From Flavobacterium sp. UBA807 (lineage in GTDB: Bacteria; Bacteroidota; Bacteroidia; Flavobacteriales; Flavobacteriaceae), in assembly GCA_002296885.1 (NCBI GenBank), contig DBIH01000090.1, positions 1 to 14,123 of the forward strand: a DNA stretch of 14,123 nt. Reading direction: 5' to 3'. The position numbers and the translations under genes are program-made. Within the stretch, counting starts at the first letter, position 1, and every line of letters starts with the position of its first letter. Below, piece after piece: positions 6,486 through 13,713 of this stretch. The notes below the pieces were generated by a model that was not told the origin of the DNA, ran no database searches, and saw nothing but the letters and a program-made list of their open reading frames with translations.

Positions 6486-6575
6486 ATAATTGAACTTCAT
6501 TGTGAAATCCACAAATTATTATAACTCTTTAAACCATCCATATAGTATAACGTCTTAACTGAAAATTTTTAAATC

Positions 6576-7391
6576 ATGAAAAAAATAATTCTGTTGCTTT
6601 TTGTTGTTCTGGGAATAACAACAGCCTTCGCTCAAGAGGACAATCGTCCTGAAAACACTGGTGATGATTTTAGTTTAGAGGGTGCTTTAGAGCTTTTTAA
6701 AAACTCTAATTCACTCGAAGATTTTGAAAAGAGCCTTAACCAGGAAAACAATAAGGTCAATAATCTTGATCTTGACGGTGATGGTCAAACAGACTACATC
6801 AATGTAGAAGACATAAAGGAAAATGATTCTCACGTGATTGTGATGAGTACCTATCTCAATGAAACTGAAAAACAAGACATTGCTTTAATCGCAATAGAGA
6901 AAACTGCTGACGGAAATGCTGTATTACAAATTGAAGGAGATGAAGATTTGTTCCCAAAAAACACCATCATAGAGCCAAATTCTGAAGAAAAAGGAGCTGT
7001 TCAACAATTGAAAGCAGAATCTAATGTTACCAATGTCAGCAACTCAACTACTGTTGTTAATGTTTGGGGTTGGCCAAGTGTGAGATATTTGTATGCTCCG
7101 GGATATGTAGTTTGGGTTTCCCCTTATCGTTGGAGAGCCTACCCAAGATGGTGGAGGCCATGGCGACCAATCACTCATGGCGCTTTTATTTCTTACGGAG
7201 TACGTTATCATCCGTATTACCGTCCAGTAACTTTCAGGCGTGTTGCTTCAGTTCGTAGCGTTTATTACCCAAGAAGACGTACTTCAACATTAGTGGTTCA
7301 TAACAGACGAGGTACAACCGTAATCCACAAAAACAGAAGAGGTGGTGTAAGAGCTGTAAGAGTTAACAGAGTCAGAGGGGTCAGAAGATAA
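6576..7391 (+). CDS. Secreted hypothetical protein with EF-hand-like motif and Arg/aromatic tail
   Basis: A 271-aa exported protein with signal peptide residues 1-19 (cleavage near TAFAQ). The mature front half is acidic and contains DLDGDGQTDYIN at 65-76, an EF-hand/dockerin-like loop with Asp at positions 1, 3, 5 and 9, so calcium binding is possible. From residue 164 to the end there is not one Asp or Glu; the tail is crowded with Arg, Trp and Tyr (for example RWRAYPRWWRPWRP, 185-198) and ends in basic VRVNRVRGVRR. Such a charge split suggests binding to acidic surface polymers or self-assembly; this is inference. I do not recognise a named family beyond similar Flavobacterium hypotheticals. 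It is the first gene of an operon with DUF1800 (13-bp gap) and DUF1501. No clear -7 box was found upstream. Confidence 0.8.
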   Translation: MKKIILLLFVVLGITTAFAQEDNRPENTGDDFSLEGALELFKNSNSLEDFEKSLNQENNKVNNLDLDGDGQTDYINVEDIKENDSHVIVMSTYLNETEKQDIALIAIEKTADGNAVLQIEGDEDLFPKNTIIEPNSEEKGAVQQLKAESNVTNVSNSTTVVNVWGWPSVRYLYAPGYVVWVSPYRWRAYPRWWRPWRPITHGAFISYGVRYHPYYRPVTFRRVASVRSVYYPRRRTSTLVVHNRRGTTVIHKNRRGGVRAVRVNRVRGVRR

Positions 7392-7404
7392 AATTATAAT
7401 TGTT

Positions 7405-8796
7405 ATGAATAAGAACACGCTTTGGTCACTACGCCTTGGATTTTCAGGAAAACAAAGTAAAGCCATTGAACAAATGGGTTTATCAAAGTTTCTTGAGAAA
7501 TCGTTCAGTGCTTCTTATGACAAAAAAATACCTTCGCTTTTAGACAACAGTCCAAAATCTTTAAAAGAACTAAGAGCAAGGCGACAGGAAATTAAAAATT
7601 CTAATTCGGCAGATGCCAAAGAAATGCTGAAAGCGGAGTTTAAAGTACAGCAGGCACTCAAAGGCTGGTGGATAGAAAAAATGATTGAAGCAGAATTTCC
7701 CTTACGCGAAAAAATGACCTGTTTCTGGCACAATCATTTTGTGTGTACTTTTCAAAAAGTGAAAGTAAATCACTGGATTTTTCAACACAATCAAATTCTT
7801 AGGGAAAATGCCTTCGGCAATTTCAAAACACTAACCAAAAAGATTATCAAATCCAATGCGATGGTCCGCTATCTGGATAATGTTGATAACCGACGGGATG
7901 ATATCAATGAAAACCTAAGTCGTGAACTGCTGGAACTATTTACACTCGGAATTGGCAATTATACTGAGAACGATATTAAAAACGGAGCCAAAGGTTTGGC
8001 GGGACTTAATCTGGGTGAAGACGAAGCCGTTTACAGACCATTCCTTGAAAATAATGATACCATTACCTATTTTGGCAAAACCGGAAACTTTAAGGCGGAT
8101 GAAATGATTGACATTATTTTTGAGCAGAAATCAATTCCGTATTTGATAACCCGAAAAATATTGCAATGGTTTATTTATGACAATCCTTCACAGGAATTAG
8201 TAATTTATTATGGCGATTATTTCAGGAAAGTTGATTTTGAAATCAAGCCTTTGCTTACAAAAATATTTACTGAAGAATTTCCAAAAGATAATGCCGGAAG
8301 CAAAATAAAAGATCCTTTGGTATATATTCTTCAATTAATGAATGAACTGAATGTAGAGCAGTTGAATCCAAAGTTATTGGCGTTCTATTTAAAACAACAA
8401 GGCATGGATTTATTCAATCAGACTAATGTAAAAGGTTGGAATGGCGGTAAAGAATGGCTTAGCTCTCAAGTCTATCTCCAACGAAATAATGCTGCCGATT
8501 TATTGTGCAACGGCAGAAATATAAGTCGACGTGCACAAATGACCGATAATGATATGATGAATGAGAATATCAATCAGTTATTAAAAGTTTCCTTAAACTG
8601 GAATAAATCAGGCAATAATAAAACCATCATCGCAGAACTGCAAGACCGATTGTTGTTTCAGGCCGATGAAGACATGCAGAAAGATTGGGAATCGATTTTA
8701 AAATACGATTTCAATCCGAAAGCAGAAGGCGCTGATAACGCAGTAATGCGTTTGTTCAACAATATGATAAAAACTCCCGAATTTCAAATAGTATAG
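7405..8796 (+). CDS. DUF1800 domain-containing protein
   Basis: A 463-aa protein that is DUF1800 over nearly its whole length. The hallmark FWHNHF (107-112), RYLDNVDNRRDDINENLSRE running into LLELFTLGIGNYTENDI (155-191) and GWNGGKEWLSSQ (about 355-366) are all present. No signal peptide is evident, although many homologues act outside the cytoplasm. The function is unknown. The DUF1800 gene is almost always followed by a DUF1501 gene, and here only 2 bp separate them, so the two products probably act together. It is somewhat shorter than many Bacteroidota homologues (450-600 aa). It follows the secreted EF-hand-like gene by 13 bp in the same operon. Confidence 0.9.
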   Translation: MNKNTLWSLRLGFSGKQSKAIEQMGLSKFLEKSFSASYDKKIPSLLDNSPKSLKELRARRQEIKNSNSADAKEMLKAEFKVQQALKGWWIEKMIEAEFPLREKMTCFWHNHFVCTFQKVKVNHWIFQHNQILRENAFGNFKTLTKKIIKSNAMVRYLDNVDNRRDDINENLSRELLELFTLGIGNYTENDIKNGAKGLAGLNLGEDEAVYRPFLENNDTITYFGKTGNFKADEMIDIIFEQKSIPYLITRKILQWFIYDNPSQELVIYYGDYFRKVDFEIKPLLTKIFTEEFPKDNAGSKIKDPLVYILQLMNELNVEQLNPKLLAFYLKQQGMDLFNQTNVKGWNGGKEWLSSQVYLQRNNAADLLCNGRNISRRAQMTDNDMMNENINQLLKVSLNWNKSGNNKTIIAELQDRLLFQADEDMQKDWESILKYDFNPKAEGADNAVMRLFNNMIKTPEFQIV

Positions 8797-8798
8797 TC

Positions 8799-9965
8799 AT
8801 GAACAGAAGAAATTTTCTCACGCTAACCGGAACATTTACAGGCGGGACTTTGCTACTGCCCGACTTTCTTCATGCTTTTGGTTCGCAGTCTAATTTGGTT
8901 ATTGGTGAACAATGTCTGGTGTTTATTCAGCTTAATGGTGGGAATGATGGTTTGAATACTTTTATTCCTTATGACAATCCGCTTTATTATGATTTACGCA
9001 GTAAAATTGCTTTAGATAAAAACGATGTTATCAACAAAAGCAAAGGCATGGCCTTTCATCCGGCGTTGAAAGACTTTGCCACAATACAGCAAAACGGTGA
9101 TTTGACCATCATTCAAAATGTAGGCTATCCTGAACCGAATCGTTCCCATTTCCGAAGTCAGGAAATTTGGCAAACTGCAACAGCATCTAATGAATATTTA
9201 AGCAATGGCTGGCTTGGCCGTTATCTCGATTTGCAATGCAAAGAGCATCAGCCTACAGCCGGAGTAAATTTTGACAATATTGACAACTTAGCACTTAAAG
9301 GCAATGAACCCAATTCGATAACCGTGAAAGATCCAAATCGTTTTAAAATCAGGAATGCGAATGATGATAACATAAAACTATCTGATAATCCGCAATTGGA
9401 TTTTGTCCGCAAGATTGCGAATTCGGTTACTGAAGGTTCAGATGATATTCAGAAAGCTTTAGCCAAATCGACATCGGAAATCAATTATCCAAAGACTGCT
9501 TTAGGCAAAAATCTTGAATGGATTGCACGGCTAATAAAAGGTAACCTCAACTCAAAAATCTATTACACTTCACAAAATGGTTATGATACGCATGATAACC
9601 AAATCAACATTCAGAAACGAAACCTTACCGAGCTGAATGATGCTATTTTTAGTTTTTATACCGAGTTGAAAAAAGCGCAATTGCTGCAAAACGTAACGTT
9701 GGTTGTTTTTTCAGAATTTGGAAGACGTGTCAAAGACAATGGTAACGGAACAGATCACGGAACAGCTGCACCGATGTTTATTATTGGTGGAAGCAATAAA
9801 GGAAAAATTATTGGCAACAATCCAAACCTTTCCGACCTGGATAATGGCGATTTGAAATACGAAATTGATTTCAGGAGTGTCTATGCTTCATTACTGCAAA
9901 GCAAAATGAATTTTGATTACACCAAAATTGGCATTAACAATAAAACCCTAACCGGATTGTTTTGA
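8799..9965 (+). CDS. DUF1501 domain-containing protein
   Basis: A 388-aa protein of the DUF1501 family, related to the alkaline phosphatase/sulfatase superfamily. The N-terminus NRRNFLTLTG with a following hydrophobic stretch is a twin-arginine-type signal, so a folded, exported protein is likely. Family motifs seen are QLNGGNDGLNTFIPY (44-58), RSHFRSQEIWQT (115-126), GYDTHDNQ (261-268) and FSEFGRRVKDNGNGTDHG (304-321). Catalytic activity is unproven for this family. The start is 2 bp after the DUF1800 stop, which implies tight translational coupling. A strong terminator follows 34 bp after the stop, so this is the last gene of the operon. Length is typical for Bacteroidota members. Confidence 0.9.
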   Translation: MNRRNFLTLTGTFTGGTLLLPDFLHAFGSQSNLVIGEQCLVFIQLNGGNDGLNTFIPYDNPLYYDLRSKIALDKNDVINKSKGMAFHPALKDFATIQQNGDLTIIQNVGYPEPNRSHFRSQEIWQTATASNEYLSNGWLGRYLDLQCKEHQPTAGVNFDNIDNLALKGNEPNSITVKDPNRFKIRNANDDNIKLSDNPQLDFVRKIANSVTEGSDDIQKALAKSTSEINYPKTALGKNLEWIARLIKGNLNSKIYYTSQNGYDTHDNQINIQKRNLTELNDAIFSFYTELKKAQLLQNVTLVVFSEFGRRVKDNGNGTDHGTAAPMFIIGGSNKGKIIGNNPNLSDLDNGDLKYEIDFRSVYASLLQSKMNFDYTKIGINNKTLTGLF

Positions 9966-9999
9966 AGCAAGTAACATCTTTTCTAAAAATTTATAAATC

Positions 10000-10028
10000 A
10001 AATCCCTACAAATAGGGATTTTTTTTTT
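10000..10028 (+). terminator. Rho-independent terminator, copy 1 of a duplicated unit
   Basis: Stem AAATCCCTA (10000-10008) / TAGGGATTT (10013-10021), loop CAAA, T run to 10028. It ends the DUF1800/DUF1501 operon. The first 28 nt are identical to the terminator at 12943-12970. Confidence 0.9.
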
Positions 10029-10076
10029 AAATTAATCTCCGAATTTTGAAGTAACTAACCCTAAAAAACAAACATT

Positions 10077-10526
10077 ATGAATATCTATGACTGCACCGGA
10101 ACCTTTGATGGAGTTAATAAGCTGTTCAGCTTTAATGTTCAACTAACCGACATTCTTCCTGACACTTTTAAAATTACAGCCTACTACGACATTTGCACAT
10201 CTAACCGTTTTGCAATTGTTGCAATTTTACAGACAATGAATGGAAATTCTAACGATTTGAGTAACTATCCTAAAAATTATATTTTCCCTGTCAACAACAT
10301 AAATTTTTCTGCATTAAATAAAAGCTATGTAAAAGGCGGTGATAAGGATATCAATACTGTTAAAGCCGGCGATACAATTTATGTTGTTGTCCATCATGGG
10401 ATTGGTTTTGATCCTATCACTAATCATGAAGATGATATGTATATCAAAAATTATAAAGCTGGTACTTACATCCATTATGCCAAAGGCGCACCCCCTGGAG
10501 TAAAAGGAGGCGGTATATTATATTAA
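10077..10526 (+). CDS. Unrecognised 149-aa protein, first gene of the two-component operon
   Basis: I do not recognise this protein. It has 149 residues, no signal peptide and no membrane segment. Its pattern of short alternating hydrophobic strands (FSFNVQL, TFKITAYYDI, FAIVAILQT, TIYVVVHHG) points to a small beta-sandwich. Features are two Cys (6 and about 40), a Gly-Asp stretch KGGDKDINTVKAGDTIYV (about 87-104) and a Gly/Pro/Lys-rich end. The latter half vaguely recalls PixA/AidA-type inclusion-body proteins, but I would not name it so. It is separated from the kinase gene by only 7 bp and begins right after a terminator. It is therefore the promoter-proximal gene of a three-gene operon and may be a signalling accessory or target protein. 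A weak -7-like GAATTTTG lies at 10041-10048. Confidence 0.75.
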   Translation: MNIYDCTGTFDGVNKLFSFNVQLTDILPDTFKITAYYDICTSNRFAIVAILQTMNGNSNDLSNYPKNYIFPVNNINFSALNKSYVKGGDKDINTVKAGDTIYVVVHHGIGFDPITNHEDDMYIKNYKAGTYIHYAKGAPPGVKGGGILY

Positions 10527-10533
10527 ACCCTTA

Positions 10534-12306
10534 ATGAATAAAAACTTAAAAACAAAAAACCTGCTCAAGACAGTGATATTACTTTTTATCACTGTCTTTT
10601 CTATTGCTCAGAACAAAAACCTAAAAAAAGTTGAGTCAGATTTTGAGGATTTAGACTTCAATCAAAGAATAATGGATTTACAAAAAATAAATCCAAAACA
10701 ATTGTCAGATAATGACAAGGGATTGTTTAATTATCTTTATGGTCAGGCATATTATAAAAACAGTAATGGCGCTAAAGCGCTACCCTATTTTATGAAAGCC
10801 AAGGAAATTTATAAGGTACAGAAAAATTATGATAAGGTAATTGGCATCAATCTTATCATAGTCGAAATGAAAAGTTTGACCGATTATAAATATGAAGACT
10901 ATAAAGACCTTATCGATGAAGCTGTAGATTATGCTACGAAGACCAATAACATTTCCTTATTAAGTGAAACGTATAAGGAAATAGGTAATAATTTATTTGA
11001 TTCGGATCCCTTAAAGGCTATAAACTATTACCAAAAAGCCATTGATGAAAGCAAAAAAATAAAAGATTCATTATTTATGGCAAGGGCAAACTCAAATATT
11101 GGTCTTGTTTATACCGAAAAACTTCACGACTATAAATTAGCACGAAAATATAATAAGCTGGCGTCAGCGTATTATCAAAAACACAAACTGAATTATAATA
11201 TCTGTCTTGCTTATATAAATGATGCCGATATCTTGAGAAAAGAAAATAAAAACGATTCGGCTTTAATGATGTATCAGAAAGCAGATGCGCTGAAAATAAA
11301 AGATAATAATACAAATACCCGAATTCTTTTATATGGATTTATGGCCGACCTATACAAAGAAATGAAAAATTATAAAAAAGCTTTAGAATACACAGATAAA
11401 CAGAAAGTATATAAAAGTATTAATGACGATAATGAACAAGTAAGAGCTATTAGAGATATTGATGCCAAATACCAAACCAAAGAACACAAAAGCGAAATAC
11501 GGTGGCTGCAAAGTGCTATCAAAAAAGGCGGCGCTTTTATAGTCTTTTTAATCATCGTTTTAATACTCATAATTTTAGGATATAAAAACCTGAGCAAAAA
11601 GAAAAAAATAGTCGAACAGGAAAAATTAATTGAGACTCAAAAATTAGAAAATGCATTACAGGAACAGGAGATGCATGAAATAGATAAAATTCTGGAAGGA
11701 CAGGAAAAAGAACGCGTAAAAATGGCGAACGATTTACACGACAATCTTGGCAGTTTATTGACAACACTAAAGTTAAATTTCGAAAATCTAAAACAACAAC
11801 AAAGCCAGATTATCAAAGATAAAGACAATCTTTTTGACAAAACTGACATGCTTATTGAAGAAGCCTATCAAAAAGTACGCACAATAGCCCATACAAAAAA
11901 TGCCGGGGTGATTGCCAATCAGGGTTTGTTATCCGCAATTCAGAACATTGCAAAAAAAATCAGTATCCCCAACAAACTTAAGGTTGAAGTTATTCCTTTC
12001 GGGTTAGAAGAGCGATTGGAAAACTCCCTGGAAATAGCCATTTTCAGAATGATTCAGGAACTCCTAACCAATGCCATAAAGCATGCGGACGCTTCCGAAA
12101 TAATTATCAATCTAACGCAACATGACACATCTTTAAATATCATAATTGAAGATAACGGCAGAGGGTTTAATCCAAAAAATATTGACCGAAAAGAAGGTAT
12201 GGGTTTAACCAATATTGAAAAAAAAGTAGAACAAATGGGTGGTGTTTTCACTATTGACAGCCTTGAAAAAAGAGGCACTTCCATTATAATTGATATCCCG
12301 TTATGA
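10534..12306 (+). CDS. TPR-containing sensor histidine kinase (HisKA_3 / NarX-DesK type)
   Basis: A 590-aa membrane kinase. Residues 9-26 form a signal peptide or signal anchor. TPR-like helical repeats fill about 60-315 (for example YYQKAI, ALMMYQKAD, YKKALEYTDKQ) and are probably periplasmic. One transmembrane helix spans 333-350, followed by a coiled coil (352-395). The dimerisation domain has the phospho-accepting His402 in NDLHDNLGS. The ATPase domain shows the N box (ELLTNAIKHA, Asn513), G1 (DNGRGF, 540-545) and G2 (GMGLTNI, 555-561). All catalytic elements are present. Its TGA overlaps the regulator ATG (ATGA, 4 bp), so the pair is coupled, and the 149-aa gene is 7 bp upstream. The signal sensed is unknown; TPRs suggest a protein or peptide ligand. 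A 12-bp inverted repeat lies in its first codons. Confidence 0.9.
   Translation: MNKNLKTKNLLKTVILLFITVFSIAQNKNLKKVESDFEDLDFNQRIMDLQKINPKQLSDNDKGLFNYLYGQAYYKNSNGAKALPYFMKAKEIYKVQKNYDKVIGINLIIVEMKSLTDYKYEDYKDLIDEAVDYATKTNNISLLSETYKEIGNNLFDSDPLKAINYYQKAIDESKKIKDSLFMARANSNIGLVYTEKLHDYKLARKYNKLASAYYQKHKLNYNICLAYINDADILRKENKNDSALMMYQKADALKIKDNNTNTRILLYGFMADLYKEMKNYKKALEYTDKQKVYKSINDDNEQVRAIRDIDAKYQTKEHKSEIRWLQSAIKKGGAFIVFLIIVLILIILGYKNLSKKKKIVEQEKLIETQKLENALQEQEMHEIDKILEGQEKERVKMANDLHDNLGSLLTTLKLNFENLKQQQSQIIKDKDNLFDKTDMLIEEAYQKVRTIAHTKNAGVIANQGLLSAIQNIAKKISIPNKLKVEVIPFGLEERLENSLEIAIFRMIQELLTNAIKHADASEIIINLTQHDTSLNIIIEDNGRGFNPKNIDRKEGMGLTNIEKKVEQMGGVFTIDSLEKRGTSIIIDIPL
10567..10600 (+). promoter_or_regulatory. 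Perfect 12-bp stem-loop with T run inside the kinase signal-peptide codons
   Basis: AAGACAGTGATA (10567-10578) and TATCACTGTCTT (10587-10598) are perfect inverted repeats around an 8-nt loop. The 3' arm ends in TT and two more T residues follow (10599-10600), then CTATTG. The shape is that of an attenuator or weak intrinsic terminator, located 33 nt into the kinase reading frame. It could reduce kinase expression relative to the 149-aa protein; this is untested. Confidence 0.5.
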
Positions 12307-12914
12307 TAACATTAGCTATTGCCGAAGACCATCAGGCATTAATCGATGGCATGAAATTGCTTTTTAAAGAAGAGGCTGATATCATGATTGTTGGAGAAGC
12401 CAATGATGGGGAAACACTCATCGAACTCGTAAAAAACAAAAAGCCTTCAGTAGTCATTACCGATATCCGGATGCCAAAATGTGACGGAATCACGGCTACA
12501 AAAATTATTAAAGAAAAATATCCTTCAACAAAAGTGATTGCTTTCAGTATGTTTGATCAGGAAGAAGCCATAGAACAAATGAAGGCTGCCGGAGCTTCAG
12601 GGTACATCATGAAGAACTCCTCATTACAGACTTTGTTAAATGCCATCAGAAGTATAGCTAAGAATGAAACTTTTTATGATAATGCTATTACCTCTAAGGA
12701 CGAAACATCAAAAGAGACCATAATCCTTAGCCGTCGCGAAAAAGAAATCCTTCGTTTGATTGGCGATGGGAAATCATCACACGAAATTGCCGATATACTT
12801 AACATTGGCAAAACAACGGTTGACACACATCGAAAAAACCTCATGAAAAAAATAAACATCAAAGGGCGTACAGAATTAATACGTTTTGCTGTTGAACGCA
12901 AGTATGACTTTTAA
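12303..12914 (+). CDS. LuxR/NarL-family response regulator
   Basis: A 203-aa regulator with receiver and DNA-binding domains. The receiver has acidic Glu8-Asp9, the phosphorylation site Asp54 in ITDIRMP, Ser82 and Lys104 (GYIMK), so it should be phosphorylated normally. The LuxR-type HTH covers about 141-203: LSRREKEILRLIGDGKSSHE, then a recognition region around IGKTTVDTHRKNLMKKI. It is translationally coupled to the kinase by an ATGA overlap and is its obvious cognate partner. The regulated genes are not visible; its own operon, including the 149-aa gene, is a reasonable candidate. A terminator lies 28 bp downstream. Length is normal for the family. Confidence 0.93.
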   Translation: MITLAIAEDHQALIDGMKLLFKEEADIMIVGEANDGETLIELVKNKKPSVVITDIRMPKCDGITATKIIKEKYPSTKVIAFSMFDQEEAIEQMKAAGASGYIMKNSSLQTLLNAIRSIAKNETFYDNAITSKDETSKETIILSRREKEILRLIGDGKSSHEIADILNIGKTTVDTHRKNLMKKINIKGRTELIRFAVERKYDF

Positions 12915-12915
12915 C

Positions 12916-12925
12916 AAATCCCTAC
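12916..12925. repeat. Extra half-copy of the terminator stem (AAATCCCTAC)
   Basis: AAATCCCTAC at 12916-12925 repeats the 5' arm of the terminator at 12943, 27 bp upstream of it. Either copy could pair with the 3' arm at 12956-12964, so two mutually exclusive hairpins are possible. Confidence 0.5.
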
Positions 12926-12942
12926 TCCGAAAATTAATTAAA

Positions 12943-12970
12943 AAATCCCTACAAATAGGGATTTTTTTTT
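12943..12970 (+). terminator. Rho-independent terminator, copy 2 of a duplicated unit
   Basis: Stem AAATCCCTA (12943-12951) / TAGGGATTT (12956-12964), loop CAAA, T run to 12970. It ends the 149-aa/kinase/regulator operon. It is identical over 28 nt to the terminator at 10000. Confidence 0.9.
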
Positions 12971-13031
12971 GTTAACACTTTTCGAAATTTGAACTATAAT
13001 CTTATGATAAATAAGAGAGTTAGATTAAACC

Positions 13032-13085
13032 AAAACCCTGCCCAAAACAATCTTTGTGGTATTTGATTGATAAAGGGCAGGTTTT
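13032..13085 (+). promoter_or_regulatory. Nested stem-loop upstream of a 47-aa gene
   Basis: The outer stem AAAACCCTGCCC (13032-13043) pairs with GGGCAGGTTTT (13075-13085) with one bulged C. Inside it, CAATC (13048-13052) pairs with GATTG (13065-13069) around a 12-nt loop. There is no T run beyond the stem, so a simple terminator is unlikely. It ends 31 bp before the 47-aa gene and could be a structured leader, an sRNA or a regulatory hairpin. A 20-codon ATG frame (13004-13066) runs across its 5' arm. Confidence 0.45.
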
Positions 13086-13116
13086 AACTCAGTTTTGGCA
13101 GTAATAAATCATAATA

Positions 13117-13260
13117 ATGAAAGTCATGAAATCAGTGAAAACCAATACTCATTATGCCGAAACCAAATCAGACCAGATGACAATGGTATTTCTTAAAGTT
13201 ATCCTTGCATCTGGTATAATAATTATAGGATGTGAACTTTATGTATTACTGAAACTATAA
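13117..13260 (+). CDS. 47-aa single-pass membrane microprotein
   Basis: ATG at 13117 to TAA at 13258-13260 encodes 47 residues. The first 21 are polar and slightly basic (KSVKTNTHYAETKSDQ at 5-20). Residues about 22-46 form one strongly hydrophobic helix (MVFLKVILASGIIIIGCELYVLLKL) with a Cys in the membrane part. The clean polar-then-hydrophobic layout, placed directly after a structured leader, makes a real small membrane protein plausible, though so short a frame can occur by chance. A second in-frame ATG at codon 4 is an alternative start. Function is unknown; toxin-like or regulatory microproteins have this architecture, but no specific family is recognised. Confidence 0.5.
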   Translation: MKVMKSVKTNTHYAETKSDQMTMVFLKVILASGIIIIGCELYVLLKL

Positions 13261-13284
13261 ACCAAACTAACAACTAACAATTTT

Positions 13285-13338
13285 CCTATCAACCCTCTTG
13301 TTTGTTCGGGAAAATATAACGCAAGAGGTGTTGTTAGG
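13285..13338 (+). promoter_or_regulatory. Long stem-loop upstream of the GIY-YIG-like gene
   Basis: CCTATCAACCCTCTTG (13285-13300) pairs with CAAGAGGTGTTGTTAGG (13322-13338): 7 bp, a bulge, 4 bp, a mismatch, then 4 bp, around a 21-nt loop with a possible inner GTT/AAC pair. No T run follows, so it is not a simple terminator. It ends 41 bp before the start codon at 13380 and may be a structured leader. Two AAGCCAAAA copies (13343-13351, 13362-13370) follow. Confidence 0.45.
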
Positions 13339-13379
13339 ATTAAAGCCAAAAGAAAGATTCTAAGCCAAAATAAATTAAT

Positions 13380-13697
13380 ATGGAATTAAAATATGATTAC
13401 TGGACAGGTCCGTTTGAAGATGTAAAAGGATCCTTGGTTCGAAACATTTCACAATACAGCATTAGTAATAATGCAATAAAAATCGGTATAACCACCGATC
13501 CTGAAAGAAGAATACAGGAGCATCGAAGAAGTAATCTGGGTTGGAAAAGAATGGTAGTAAAATACCAGACAAGTTCAGTAAGTTACATAAACGTTATTGA
13601 GGAAATATTAATTAACTATCACTGGGAATATGTAAATAATGAAAAAAGCATATTTAGCCAAGCTGAGTTTTATTATTTGTATATCCTTATAAAATAA
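13380..13697 (+). CDS. Degenerate GIY-YIG-like nuclease family protein
   Basis: A 105-aa protein whose centre, AIKIGITTDPERRIQEHRRS (residues 32-51), matches the second half of a GIY-YIG motif: KIGIT in place of YIGxT, then the catalytic-type Arg (43 or 44) and His48. Glu74 in VIEEILI is placed like the conserved metal-binding Glu. The first GIY element is not clear, which makes the domain degenerate, so activity is uncertain. GIY-YIG enzymes cut DNA in repair, restriction or homing; no partner such as UvrC-type domains is present here. The polar N-terminus (YDYWTGPFEDVKGSLVRN) is unrecognised. It is followed 16 bp later by a 75-aa gene on the same strand, probably co-transcribed, and preceded by a long stem-loop. 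Confidence 0.6.
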   Translation: MELKYDYWTGPFEDVKGSLVRNISQYSISNNAIKIGITTDPERRIQEHRRSNLGWKRMVVKYQTSSVSYINVIEEILINYHWEYVNNEKSIFSQAEFYYLYILIK

Positions 13698-13713
13698 CCC
13701 TAAACCAAAAATT

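Noticed and set aside
10077..10526. Assignment of the 149-aa protein to the PixA/AidA inclusion-body family
   Set aside because: Only a vague similarity around the Gly-Asp stretch; no decisive motif.
11075..11849. Minus-strand reading frames inside the kinase gene
   Set aside because: They are composition-driven shadows of a well-supported kinase reading frame and show no family motifs.
13032..13085. Nested stem-loop as a rho-independent terminator
   Set aside because: The T residues are part of the stem and no T run follows; a clear terminator already exists at 12943-12970.
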